From: Prostheceraeus crozeri
Taxonomy: Eukaryota; Platyhelminthes; Polycladida; Euryleptidae
DNA: 64,000 nucleotides
Assembly (NCBI GenBank): GCA_907163375.1
Contig: CAJQUW010008028.1
Location: 186,001-250,000 of the forward strand
Direction of reading: 5' to 3'
Part shown: in pieces, positions 13,680 to 25,208 of the stretch
How the letters are laid out: each line of letters begins with the position of its first letter
Numbering within the stretch: position 1 is the stretch's first letter
Position numbers and translations under genes: made by a program
Notes under the pieces: generated by a model
Told to the model about the DNA's origin: nothing
The model's input: only the letters and a program-made list of their open reading frames with translations
Database searches by the model: none

Positions 13680-14540
13680 TTTTCACATCTTATTTTCTTG
13701 CGGACTGTTCTGAGGGCTATTGGAAAACAAAATTACAACGTTGCAAAAGTAAACAAATACCATCTAAGGTGAACGAACGTTCAAAACAAGACAATTAACG
13801 AAGGCATGTCTCTGTTCTCTCATGGCCATTGTTTACCTTCATTGTTTGTGTTCTCTGCGGAAATGAGAAAAATGTTGAAGAAGTTTGAAAATATAAACTA
13901 TTGAACTTATATGAATGTAACTTACATATTCGAATTCCTTATAACGCCAGGACTCTAGAGACACCAAACATTTTGATGAAAAAGTGAGAACATAACATTT
14001 TCAAACAAAAAGGTCATGATTTTGTGATAACTTCACGATATCACTAATTCTTTATTGGCGATGACCGATCTTGATGACCGGCATGTCAGAAGAGAGCTCA
14101 GAAAATGCTCGTTTTCCTCGTGCCTGATTCATTATCATACTCACATGTTTTCTCTTGAAAAATTGCGATTTGTAAATTGAGCGATTTTCATATTTTGAGC
14201 ACTCACTGCTTAGCAAACACAATAACGGATACAAGTCTATCACAGCTCATTTTAAAGCTGAGAATGCAGGTTCTCGAATGATGTATAAGACGTTGATGTG
14301 CGACACGATTGGAAGACATGAGAATCGATTGAATTTAGCGAAATTTAGGTGGTCTGTTTTTTATGATCACCTCTGGTCCTTCTGATTTGCTGACAAACAC
14401 TGTGTGTGTAATGTACAATCTTAACAATGTGCAAATTACAAAATTTGCTCCATGATGAAATAAAAAGTCGCTTTTGTTATTGGCAATCATTGTTGCCTGT
14501 CTTGACATGGTCTTGAAAAGTTTCTGTCATCATTGCCTTC
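13680..14540. other. Upstream region of the small host gene
   Basis: No transposon similarity or convincing coding sequence. It probably contains intergenic or upstream regulatory DNA of the gene starting at 14635. Confidence 0.35.
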
Positions 14541-14547
14541 TTGTTAA

Positions 14548-14582
14548 CCAATCAACGAAAAGAAAAGCGGAATTATAAAAGG
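14548..14582 (+). promoter_or_regulatory. Core promoter: CCAAT box and TATA box
   Basis: CCAAT at 14548-14552 and TATAAAAGG at 14574-14582 lie 53-87 bases ahead of the ATG at 14635. With the usual 25-30 base spacing, transcription would start near 14605, giving a short 5' leader of about 30 bases. Confidence 0.6.
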
Positions 14583-14634
14583 CAGCCTCTTCAATGCTCT
14601 TGCAGCGAAGTCTGAACTACCACTTCACCACACA

Positions 14635-15042
14635 ATGACTGCTGAAGCCGGAAACATTGCGAACACCAATAACAATAATAACGAACAGCCAGAAATGCGC
14701 AAGACTGCCAATAATAGTGATGCATCTGATCAACGAGATATGAAATTGTGGTTGTCCTATGTCACACACAGAAAATCCCTGATGAATAATATGTTGCCCC
14801 AAAGGCGAGGTTCATTGACGTCTTTAACTCAGAAAGATCGAGAAGGTCCTAGAAGACAGTCAACTAACAGTATCGCATATCGGCGAAGTTCTTCTACTGA
14901 AATTGATCCTACGCCCATTCGCCGTGGATCATCGCAAGTGATTGCAACAATTGCCGGGTGTCCTTTTCCTGTTCCAACTTCTCCGGCGACTAGCTCGACT
15001 CGCAATTCCGACCCTCAACTTCCATTGGAAAGATCTACGTGA
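14635..15042 (+). CDS. Small disordered Ser/Arg-rich protein with four RRxS motifs (host gene candidate)
   Basis: A 135-residue single-exon frame with no similarity that I recognise. Residues 10-30 are Asn-rich (TNNNNNEQPE), and 35-50 may form a helix (RDMKLWLSYVTHRKS). Residues 57-99 carry four Arg-Arg-x-Ser motifs: QRRGS60, RRQS76, RRSS86 and RRGS99. The tail is Pro/Ser/Thr-rich. RRxS is the consensus for cAMP-dependent protein kinase, so a phospho-regulated, unstructured protein is inferred. No signal peptide or membrane segment is visible. The start is supported by the well-placed TATA box and the first in-frame ATG after it; AATAAA follows 177 bases after the stop. Base composition is less AT-rich than the flanks. 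It could still be a non-conserved lineage-specific gene. Confidence 0.6.
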   Translation: MTAEAGNIANTNNNNNEQPEMRKTANNSDASDQRDMKLWLSYVTHRKSLMNNMLPQRRGSLTSLTQKDREGPRRQSTNSIAYRRSSSTEIDPTPIRRGSSQVIATIAGCPFPVPTSPATSSTRNSDPQLPLERST

Positions 15043-15218
15043 ACTCTTGTTAAAATGATCAGTTAATGTCGCATTTACAACCAAATTCAGTAAGGAAAGT
15101 GATACTGAAATTACTTACGAAGCTATCAGAATGGAGAAATGTTGTAAGTGTTCAATCTTGCACTTTGTATTGAGGTATGAATATCCCGATGAAACACTGA
15201 AAATTGTGAGAGACCACA

Positions 15219-15224
15219 AATAAA
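15219..15224 (+). terminator. Polyadenylation signal AATAAA
   Basis: The canonical hexamer lies downstream of the stop at 15042, with a T-rich stretch (GTCAATTTTTGATG) just after it. It fits as the 3' end of the 14635-15042 gene. Confidence 0.5.
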
Positions 15225-18200
15225 ATGGTCGTCAATTTTTGATGAATTTATACGCCGGTATATGAGTGTAAAGAGTACAAGTGTTTTATTTTACCAATTG
15301 TGCATTTGATGTTTTAATATCTATGACGTTGTTTTTATGAATTAAATCTTCTATATTCAAGTATCTTTTACAGCAAAAGAAATCTATCTATCTTGCTTGT
15401 CATATCTTGCTTTTGGATATGAAGTTGTCACGAGTAATTTGTTTGTGTTAGTTTACTATCTCCGAAAACATGTCAAAATATTCGTATAATTTTGTAGAAA
15501 GTCCCTGTAAAACCTGTGATTGACCACCACGTCTGCTTAAACGCCCGAGTCTGTGTTGACCGCCACCCTATCAGAAGGTTTTAATAGGGTCCATGTGCCA
15601 TTTTTGCGGAAAGCTATGTCTTACCTAGTAATGCAAAAAGACATCAAATTTTACTTCCTGTATTTGTCAATATATTAAGTTTCCTATCTAATTATTCGCC
15701 TTGCAGTGCATCTCTTGACTTTATTTCCTTTTTCCCAAGTGTATTACTTGAAAGTCGTTGTATACTTTTCTCTATTTATCACGAAATTCAAATAGGTGTT
15801 TAGAAAAGAGTGGCCAAGAAAAAGAAAATTAAACCACCACTTAGGTGGAAGAAGGAAAAATTGGGCGCCATGGTGATCAATAGGTTTTGCGATAAACTGT
15901 TACATTTTTTTTATCAAGTGCCTAGAAATCACTTTTTTGATACCAAGGAATGTGCGTACATATCTATTTTGTTTATATTTGTATTTTTCATTTTGAACTG
16001 TGATCTATGAGATGTTTGTACATGTACATTTCTGCTAGGAAACGTACTTATTATTCTTTCGCTACTGACAAGGCTCAAGAACTTCTTGTAAACTAAACTA
16101 CATGAAATATAAGAAATAGGAGTTCCTCTCAATTCCATCGGTTTAAGCTAAATAGAACGTAACATAAATATAGAAAATCTTCAAAACGTGCTCAAATATA
16201 GTTAGGAATTGAATGCCCGATCTTGGATACTAAGGAAGCATGCATATTTTCATGCAGGTTATAGCCTTATTAATCATGTAATCATATTCATTTTATCTCA
16301 AGAATACAGTAATCTTAAGAAGTTATGGTATATATAATGTTTGTATAAACCTTCAATCTTTCAACTCCTGAAAAATTGAATCTCTTACAAAAGAAGCTGT
16401 CGTCAAGTTTGACATGACCATTGACCAATTGCGATTATTCTGTGATAGGTTTTGATAAGTGAGTTGGACAGCTTACTAACTTCGATATAAAGTAGGAAAC
16501 ACAGCTGCTCTACGCAAAGTGCATTTGAGATGGAATTTGATTGTCCATTTGTCAATTACACCATCTTAAAATCTTTATAGCTTTCTGTTATTTTGTATTA
16601 TTATCATTTTTTATTGCACTCTAATCGCTATCATCTACATTGACATTTCTGCATTTAAATCTCTCAAAATTCCAACTGATACACTTAGTTATTCAAGAAA
16701 AATTTAAATGTGCTTATGATTGTTTACAGCTGCCATTTTCATATTTATAAATGTGAATGCAATGTCTACTTAGTCTATTGTTTACAACTAGTTATATGAG
16801 CTGCTTAAAACACATGTTTAAACATTGTCATCTGCATATTTTAGTAATATATTGATCAATAAAATACATTTGTTAATTTAAAAATAGTTTTGAAAATTAA
16901 TAAATTTTGAGAGTGAATATACGAACAATAATTTTCTTTTTTAAAACCTATTGTATAAACGGGCCTTAATTAAACGGCACCGTGAATTTTTCTGATAACA
17001 ATTTTTGTGATTATAATAATCCTTTTATAAGACTTAATGTTCTCATAGTCAATTAAATTTCTTCACTTATATTACTACACTTTTAATGATGAGGTTGACT
17101 TCATTAACAAAACAAAACGGGTCAATGATGATCGCATGCCCATGAACACGGCGGCTGACCGCAAAAATTTTGTGCTAATAATTTTCTAATTGCTGGGCAT
17201 CAGGTAAAAATATTTAATAGCATAATCTAAGACGCAATATTCTCATAAAGATTGAACACTTACATATATTAAACATACTTGCGATAGACAGAATCAATTA
17301 GCAAGACTGAAAGAAAATGAAGATATTTTTAATTATTGCAAATATCTCTTTTGTTATCGACATCGACACCCTTCAAAGTCCAATTGTTCCCTCCCTCTGC
17401 AAATCATTTCATTATTTCATGAACCCTTAAGTAACCAGAGCAACGAATGAATTTCCAATTTTACAGCAGCCTTGTTTATGCCTGTTTAGAATAAAGTACA
17501 AATAATAAGATGAAATGTAGAAATTGAAAAGTCAAATACTGCTTGTCATGAACAGAATGCCTTGGCAAACGTTCACGTAGAAGATTCAAATTATATTTCG
17601 GAATTGATTATCTGCGGAGACGGCGAGACATGCTTGCTTATTGGGCCCATCAAAATAAAATAACTTGCATTGTACTACTTCTTATGATCAGTTATTGTCA
17701 GTTTAACAATACAACAACACAGTTGTCATACGTCATCGGTTAATAATCCTAGAAATTCAAACCATTATCAATTGCAATATGGAATTCACATTTCAAAAAC
17801 AAAAACATCGACTTTTTATTTTAAGCGATAGCAGTGTTGAGATGAAACTAGCACTTGATTATGTTGCTTTAGGTTAAATGTAATACCGAAATAATTTTGG
17901 CTCAATAAGTGCAAACCGTTAAGAAAACTTTGTTCGAGAAAGTTCAAAGTCTTATGTTGTCTTAAATTGTTTTATATATTCTTATAATGTGATCATCAAT
18001 TATGCTGACTAAGCGAAGTCCAAGTTATAGTCAATAATTAATGAGTTGGTCTATCTACGAGTATAATGACAAATCACTCTCCAAGTTGCCGGTATTGTGT
18101 TTCATTTTAGTTTTGATAATGTGTGTATAAATGATATTGTTGCTCAAGCAGAATTGAAAGCAGGTCAGATCACTGCTTGATGATTTTTTGATGAAGATAT

Positions 18201-20107
18201 TGGAACGAATTTGGCATACGTGCAGAATGATCGGGTCTCTTGAATCAATGCATTCGAATTTTTGAATGAGTGAGTGTGCGAGCGAGCGAACGAGGTTTTT
18301 TCAGCCGCCAACTGATAAGCGGGCAAACTGAAAGAACGGTATATGCCAGCTATAAGCAGTAACCACTGAACTAAACTGAGCTTAGCATTTTCTGTTCATG
18401 AACTGAAGAGCGAACTGAACTGCAGCTTCTTCAATGCTTACAATATTCATATCGATATATTAACAGTATCCTTTCCTACATCTACATATCTGAATGTTAA
18501 TGGCTTAGCATAAAAATGAAAAAAATAGTATTGCAGATCAGTAGGCAATGTAGACATTCATCGAACCCTTTGATTTTGAATCATATCATCAAGTATTCTG
18601 TTTTGATACATCAACAAATGAGCATGCCAAATTTTGGTAAGAGTAAGTTATGCGGAAGTTACGATGGCTTTACTATCGCCATGTAAGATGCCTTGAATAA
18701 TAATTGTCAGCAGGTAAAGAAGTCGAGTATATTGATGTTTCCATTTTAATATTTGACGATTTGACGCTTTAGATAGCAAATTTCAAAAACTCGCAGCATA
18801 GACTTGTGAATATTTCAAATGTTCATAGGATAAACAGGGTGCCATTATGTGTAGCAGAATGATTTGTTCGATATCAATGAACCAAGGAATTTATTGCTTG
18901 CATTGTTTATGTTGAGGAAATCTTTCCAAATTATATTACTGAAACTTAAAGACGTTCAAGTGGAAATTTAAATTGAATGTTGAATGATAGGCCTATAATA
19001 CATTTTTGTACATCCAACATTCATGCTTTATTTCATAGGGATAGAAGTCAGCCACTTCAGAACAAACTTCCATTGAATGCAATTCATTTCGGCAACGTTG
19101 CAGCCATGCTCACGCAAAAGTTTTGTTCTGAATTTCGCCAAAACTCAAGGCTGACCTCTATCCCTAAGAAATACAACTTAAACATGCACATTGAGAATCA
19201 TTTTTTCTTCACATGATGTGGCAGCACAAAATCGATATTTTTGATTTCTCAGAAAAAAATTGTTTAATTGAGTTAATTATCATCAATTACAAATTCTATA
19301 TAGAGATACATCTGTAGTTTATAATCTTAATATTAAAAAAATGTCCATAACGAAAGAATGTAGCGATGTGCAAATTCGTGCGATGTATGTATCTGTACAA
19401 GTAACTAAAATATAACTTGTATTGGATTTTACGGAGTGTGTATTTAGCTGCATTATAGGCATTTACTGCGCATATCAATCTTAGGATGAGATTAGTAGAA
19501 ACTGCTACATTTAAAAACTCAAATGGTTCGAAATATCTGTAGGCCTAGATATTTCCCTCATAACCTTATCTTTGACACACATGTAAGTTAGGATTGAGTC
19601 AGCGCTAATCGAACTACACCGCCGAACACCTTGTTTGATCGCCACATTAATACATGTGAGACTAGACGATTGCAAGATTAGTATGAAACTCTCTGATTGC
19701 ATCAAACTATGACAAACATCTATTTCGATGACAGGCTCATCAAAATATTTTATAGTACTATTTTTAGTAGAAATCAGTGATTGAAATGCTATAATGTACA
19801 CTGCATAATTTATAGAGCAAAAAAGAATTGTACGATACTATTTCAAAATGATTCATTAGATATCATATATTCATTATGCTAATAATTGATAAGCTGATGA
19901 TTATTGTACATTATAAGCTATTACACAGTAGGTTTATTCTTTAATTTCTAACTTTTGAACATTCCTATCAATGAAGTGTAAGAAGTATGGGTATTACCAT
20001 TGCATCGCTAGCAGACGTCTATTGCAGTAGGTAGCTTGATAATCATTTAGCTTATTTGGAGATGTATTCCGTTAATCTATAACTGAACAGAAACTCAATC
20101 AAAATGA
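15225..20107. other. Long AT-rich non-coding stretch
   Basis: No reliable gene or known element. Short open frames (15810-16010 plus, 18977-19216 plus, 19511-19801 minus) lack motifs and are probably chance. The stretch could be intergenic or intronic. Confidence 0.4.
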
Positions 20108-20467
20108 TATGATTTGTTGTTGTTTATAAGTTGAAATTATTGAAATAATGTTATTTTTCAGTTTTTCTACGCACAAAAATTAATGTAATTTGTCAATATA
20201 TATTTCGCCGATCTGGCCTTGTCAATTGTAACATTATAATTAATTTGTTACAATTATATGATATAATTATATTTATATATATATAATGCATATATATATA
20301 TATATTTATTTATTTATTGTATAATTATATGTATTATATTTATCAATATTACAATTGACAAGGCCAGATCGGCGAAATACATATTGACAAATTACATTAA
20401 TTTTTGTGCGTAGAAAAACTGAAAAATGACATTATTTCAATAATTTCAACTTATAAACAACAAATGA
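20108..20467. repeat. Fold-back element with about 130-bp inverted arms
   Basis: The left arm (about 20108-20237) and the right arm (about 20338-20467) are near-perfect inverse copies. Shared blocks include TTATAAGTTGAAATTATTG, TTTTTCTACGCACAAAAATT and CGCCGATCTGGCCTTGTC. The loop is AT-rich and ends in TA repeats. TGATAT flanks both sides (20104 region and 20467 region), a possible target duplication. There is no coding capacity, so it is a MITE or fold-back element. Close arm identity suggests a young insertion or gene conversion. Confidence 0.8.
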
Positions 20468-22300
20468 TATCAAAGTTTTTCTTTAGCAGATCAATAGAAA
20501 TAACAAAACATTGTCAAAATGATATGGATACCAGAAAATATCCACAGTTTTCTTATGTCTAAATTCAGTTGCATTTGATAAGTGATTTATGCTTTATGAG
20601 TTGTCGAAATGCATGAACTGCCAAATATACTTAATCCGTTTGACAGTTTCGCTCTAAAACTCAAAGCAGATGAATTCAATACTTTTGGTCTAGTGACCGA
20701 TGTTTGATCTTTTAAGTCTCAAATGGACAAATAATTCTGAAGAATGGAAAGATATTATCACCTGTCAGATTATGACAACATCAACGTCAAGAAGATTTCT
20801 GATATTGATGTGCATGCTACACGTGTCCCAATCGTGATAATTATGGTCTCATGTCTACATTAAGGCCAATTTTGTGCCGACAAATAGACTTCTTCCTTTA
20901 AATATTGACTACTTTCAATGGGTTAAATTGACAATCAGTTAAAATTAATTTAATTTATAGATCTCGTCCTTCTTTATATGTTAAATATTTTTGTAAACAT
21001 CTTAATGTTCTCAATATTGCCGGTCGCTAGCTTTGAAGTAACTGAAGAATTATTGACATTGAATAAATACAATCAATATGCTGTAGAATAGGCATGACGT
21101 AAATGAAGCAACTTTGAAAATGTAATCGTGGTTTAATTACGCTTTTACACGTAATCAGATCGAAGGAATTTACCGTAGGCGACAATCGGAACAGAAGTTT
21201 TGGCAGAAATGCAAAACTAAATACATCAGTTTCGCGTTTGATTTGATCGGCCAGGATATGTTAGAATGATTGACCTTCTCACCTATAAGCTATGAACAAT
21301 TGAAAGTAGAAATGTAGAAATCCTGCGGCCACTTCGACACTAAATGAAAGTAGCGACATGAAAATATAATCATTGTCTGTTTGTGATTACAATGCGATCA
21401 GATTCTTGGTGCCATCTAATGACTGAAAAATGATCATCAACTTCATCAACTCCACCTTTCATCATGTAAATCCTTTGTTTTTCCAACTGCCTTCAAGATC
21501 TGTGTTGTAATGTGTAGGTAGGTATGGCTAATTAGCGCAATATTGCAATATCAGAACAATGTAAAGGAGGACCTCACTTTTCAACTTCTGTCCCGGTTTG
21601 TACTAGGATGACAATTCAATGAGTTTCTCTAAAAATGTTGGTAGAGAGTTGGAAGGCGACCTTCGAAAATACAATTTACAAGCTTAACTTTGATAAAAAG
21701 GCGCACGTCAAATGGTTAAAAACTGAAAACTTTTGGTTTCCAACCTTTGACAAACAACAGAGTTAACGATGTCTACGACTTTGCGGAGACCTTCTTGTTT
21801 GATGCAACAGTCTGAGTTCCTCAACAGCTGATTGATATTTATGAAATAAGAAACACACAAAATCAGGACGGTTGAAGTGAACACAATTATTTCCAAGTTG
21901 GAAAACACATAAAGTTCAACATGAATAACACTTGAGGAAATGAATGATAAGCATTAATAGCGAATGAAATCCATTTTTACACTTTTCAAAATGTTTTCAC
22001 CCTTGTTGATAATTGGTCGGGACCCTAAGCGTTCAAGAATAACGCCTGTAAATGTTGCTTTCGTCCATATTTTGCAAACTAGAAAGAGAGGTCATTTTTA
22101 GCTGTGCATGCAGTGTACATACACTATGAAAGCCTTCCCGCCTGAAGCAATTACATATAGTGCAGCGCAATTCCAACACGCACTGCATATTATCATGGCA
22201 CTTCAATCAATCAATCACCCAATCACCATCATAGACCATAGAATTGATTGAGATCAGTGCTGCAATTTTCTACACTTTGACATAGGATGAATTCGTAGGA
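20468..22300. other. Unassigned AT-rich sequence
   Basis: No gene or element recognised. Confidence 0.4.
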
Positions 22301-22307
22301 ATTACAT

Positions 22308-22694
22308 TCAGGAAGTCATGAAAGGTGGAAACATCGACGTTTTTGTAAAAAATGCAACCAATGTGGTCAGCATTACGTTTGCAGATATCTGGAGGAGAAT
22401 CACTGAGATTTTCCGGCAGACAAGCCGAACAAGTTCACGAATGGCATGTTTTCTGATTGGGAATCGATACTGATTGATAGTGGAAAGCGTCTGATCAGTT
22501 GTATCTTCAGTAGCAATACACGTGAAGAACTGCTTCTCATCGCATCCAATAAGTTGTGCATTCACAGAGCTTTCTTCCTTCAGAGAAAGCACAAACTCGA
22601 AAGTTTCCTTGATAGGTTTGATAGCATTGTCCAACCACTTGGCTCTAACTTGAATTTGTCTGTGAACTAATTGCGAATTCAAATTGTATTTCAA
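22308..22694 (-). CDS. Unclassified open frame, 128 residues
   Basis: Begins MKYNLNSQLVHRQIQVRAKW and includes FVLSLKEESSVNAQLIGCDE. I recognise no family. A second minus-strand frame overlapping its 3' half reads CLPENLSDSPPDICKRNADH and IGCIFYKNVDVSTFHDFLNV and ends at a stop near 22271, so the true coding frame or exon limits are uncertain. It might be an old gene fragment or exon. The plus strand also has an overlapping frame, so chance is possible. Confidence 0.25.
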   Translation of the reverse strand: MKYNLNSQLVHRQIQVRAKWLDNAIKPIKETFEFVLSLKEESSVNAQLIGCDEKQFFTCIATEDTTDQTLSTINQYRFPIRKHAIRELVRLVCRKISVILLQISANVMLTTLVAFFTKTSMFPPFMTS

Positions 22695-23288
22695 TATCTA
22701 GTTTTTAGAAATCATATTCAATACATAATTGCACATGATGCTGTATCAGCATCTTGTTAATCCATTCATGTTTAATCAAATAGCACTGCTAACTAAAAAA
22801 AATCTAGGACTACATATTTTAAATCGATGAGAGAGAAGCTTAAAAACCAGAGGTATTCTGGCAGATTAATGTGACTAGATGAGACATCGACCTCACACTA
22901 TTTGAGCTTTCCTCAGAGTTGGACGTGGGTCAACGAAACGTGACTCACGACCCACCGACTGACGAAGACCTGTCCCACTTGACTCAAATTCACATGTCCC
23001 GAGTATGACCTATGATAATGAAATATTTGATTTCCCGGAAGCATATACTTTCAAGCATCCATATAAACTAGACCTGCGTGCATCTTAAACGAGCTAGGAA
23101 AAAGTTGCTTAGATTTGTTGTATGTGGGTCCTACACATGTATATATCGCTGTTTGCATTAGATCAAGAAGCATGTCGGTAATTACCAGATACACTAAGTT
23201 TCCTCATTGAAATTATTAAAATTCCTCGGCATGAAAATCAAAGTTTCTTGGTTAACCGAGATGATCGAGAATTTTCGATGTAAGTGTT

Positions 23289-23585
23289 ATGAAATGTATA
23301 CAAAGACATGGCTTACATGATATAAAAAAAAACTACAAAATTACAAAAATTACTGTAAAATATACACGTCTCTGTATGTCTTCCATGATTTCACAACTTG
23401 ATTTCAAAAAAGAGTTTCAAAAGTTCCAAGATGCTCTTCTTCGCCAGGCTTTGCGTCAGACACTCAATGGTCACCTGGAACACAATATTTTTGCAATTCT
23501 AGAATACTTAAATATGACTCTTTACTTCACTACGCAGGTTCTGAAAAATGAAGACTGTTGCAGACTCACAGATGCCGGCTCATGA
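23289..23585 (+). CDS. Unclassified open frame, 98 residues
   Basis: The middle portion (LDFKKEFQKFQDALLRQALR, NGHLEHNIFAILEYLNM) is amphipathic and helix-like. No family recognised. It precedes the possible exon at 24884 on the same strand, but I cannot connect them. Chance is likely. Confidence 0.2.
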   Translation: MKCIQRHGLHDIKKNYKITKITVKYTRLCMSSMISQLDFKKEFQKFQDALLRQALRQTLNGHLEHNIFAILEYLNMTLYFTTQVLKNEDCCRLTDAGS

Positions 23586-24882
23586 TATGTACTACAACAT
23601 TTATGCTTAAATTAAAGCAACGATTTGATTTTGAAATCTGCTGTAAATAAGTATCCATGTGGGAATTGCCTTGGTAAGGAGGATTGTTTCTGTAGGGCAC
23701 TTAAAAGTGTGGAAACAGTCTCTGTATAGTCACCAGCTAATAGTTCACAGTAGATTGAATCCTCTCATCTTAGCAGTAAAACATTTCACTTTTATTTTTG
23801 AGTCGCATAACACTTCAAACGGTTCAGAACTCATATTTTGCCAGTCATTTCTAAAGTTTGCTACTTTGTTTAGTGTCATGTGATTGGTGATTTTTTAATG
23901 AAAGATGATAGCGAATCTTTTGCTTAAAATCGTACATTACACGACTGTTTTCAATGCTTCAAAACCACGTGCAAGTAATGAAATGAAACACACAAATTGT
24001 TGAAAATGTAGAATTTTTGATGGGTCAAACTGGCTGAAAGTATCAATGAAAGTTGACACACGAGCACGACCCATTCGACCAACGGCATGTGTCTCATAGA
24101 CTGCCTGGGCCACCAAATGAATAAATGAGACCCATTTATAAGTGATAAGATTTTGGATTGATAATACATACATAGGACCTACTAAAATGTCGGAAATCAT
24201 TTGTGCTACAATCAACAGTATGTTGATTGTACTACATATCATTCCTATAATAAAGTTTATCAAAAATTATGCGATTTAATTGAATAGCATATTTGGGATT
24301 GTGCTGCTTTCTTCATGGGTGTAATCCAGTCATCTGTGATTACGTAACTTGTTGCAAAACTTACTTAATTACGAAATTATCATGATATTGGAAATTCTGG
24401 TTGCAGCCCTGTGCGTGAAATGTAAAGGACATCAATCAATAACTTGATCAAGCTGTTGAATTCCCTCCTGAAAGCAGACATCAGCAGACATTATCTATAA
24501 ATTCACCTTCTTTTGTTATACGCAACTATTAATCGGCGATTGATATGATTACTTTTGTCATTTATGTTTCATCTAGCAATTTTCATGTGAAATTATGGTT
24601 TTCTAAACGCGTGAAAATTTGCCATTATATCACAATGTATCTGATTTATTTGTCGTACATTGGTCAGCAAGTAACAAAGACGACCGAGACATTTATTGTC
24701 CATTGCTAATAACTTACTATTATCTGCAACATAAAATAGCAATTTAGAATGATCTATATGAGTCCATGTGAAACAATTTAATTTAATGAATCTCTATTGA
24801 GACTTTGAAGTGATTTATGATTATTATCTAACATATCAATCAGTAAGTATTTTACAATAGATTTATTATCTTTTCTTTTCAG
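23586..24882. other. Unassigned sequence before a possible splice acceptor
   Basis: A minus-strand frame at 23937-24263 contains AVGRMGRARVSTFIDTF but has no support. Otherwise nothing is recognised. If the exon at 24884 is real, this is intron. Confidence 0.3.
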
Positions 24883-24883
24883 T

Positions 24884-25105
24884 CTTGAAAGTTTTATAGA
24901 TTTCATAAGTCAGGGAGGGTATCGTGACACTTTGATTACCATGAATAATTCATGTCTCTCGGAAAGAGCTATTCAATTACATAATCAAGTGATAAATGAT
25001 GGCCCTCATTACTGGATTGGACCACACATCAACATTTGGCAAAGTGCTTATAATATTCTACGTAGGCCAAAACCTGAATTAAATTTATTAATTTTGAAAT
25101 TTTGA
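24884..25105 (+). CDS. Possible terminal exon of a host gene
   Basis: A strong acceptor (pyrimidine tract ATCTTTTCTTTTCAG ending at 24882) is followed by 73 open codons: LESFIDFISQGGYRDTLITM, NNSCLSERAIQLHNQVIND, GPHYWIGPHINIWQ, RRPKPELN and a stop at 25103. The composition, with Trp, Tyr, His and Cys, is that of a folded domain rather than random AT-rich DNA. I do not recognise the family. Upstream exons were not found, and the 3' limit may instead be a donor before the stop. No poly(A) signal is obvious before the Tc1 element at 25209. Confidence 0.4.
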   Translation, partial: LESFIDFISQGGYRDTLITMNNSCLSERAIQLHNQVINDGPHYWIGPHINIWQSAYNILRRPKPELNLLILKF

Positions 25106-25208
25106 ATAAGTACCGAAATGAGCGCTGCTCCCAAAGAATATTCTTAGGATTTCTTGGGATTTGTGAGCCTTCAATATTTGAATCCTCGCAAATGGAAGAA
25201 AAGAAATA

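Noticed and set aside
19511-19801. 96-codon minus-strand frame
   Set aside because: No motif, surrounded by stop-rich AT sequence; expected by chance.
23937-24263. Minus-strand frame with AVGRMGRARVST, recalling a helicase motif VI
   Set aside because: No other helicase motifs on either side, and the rest of the frame is hydrophobic noise.
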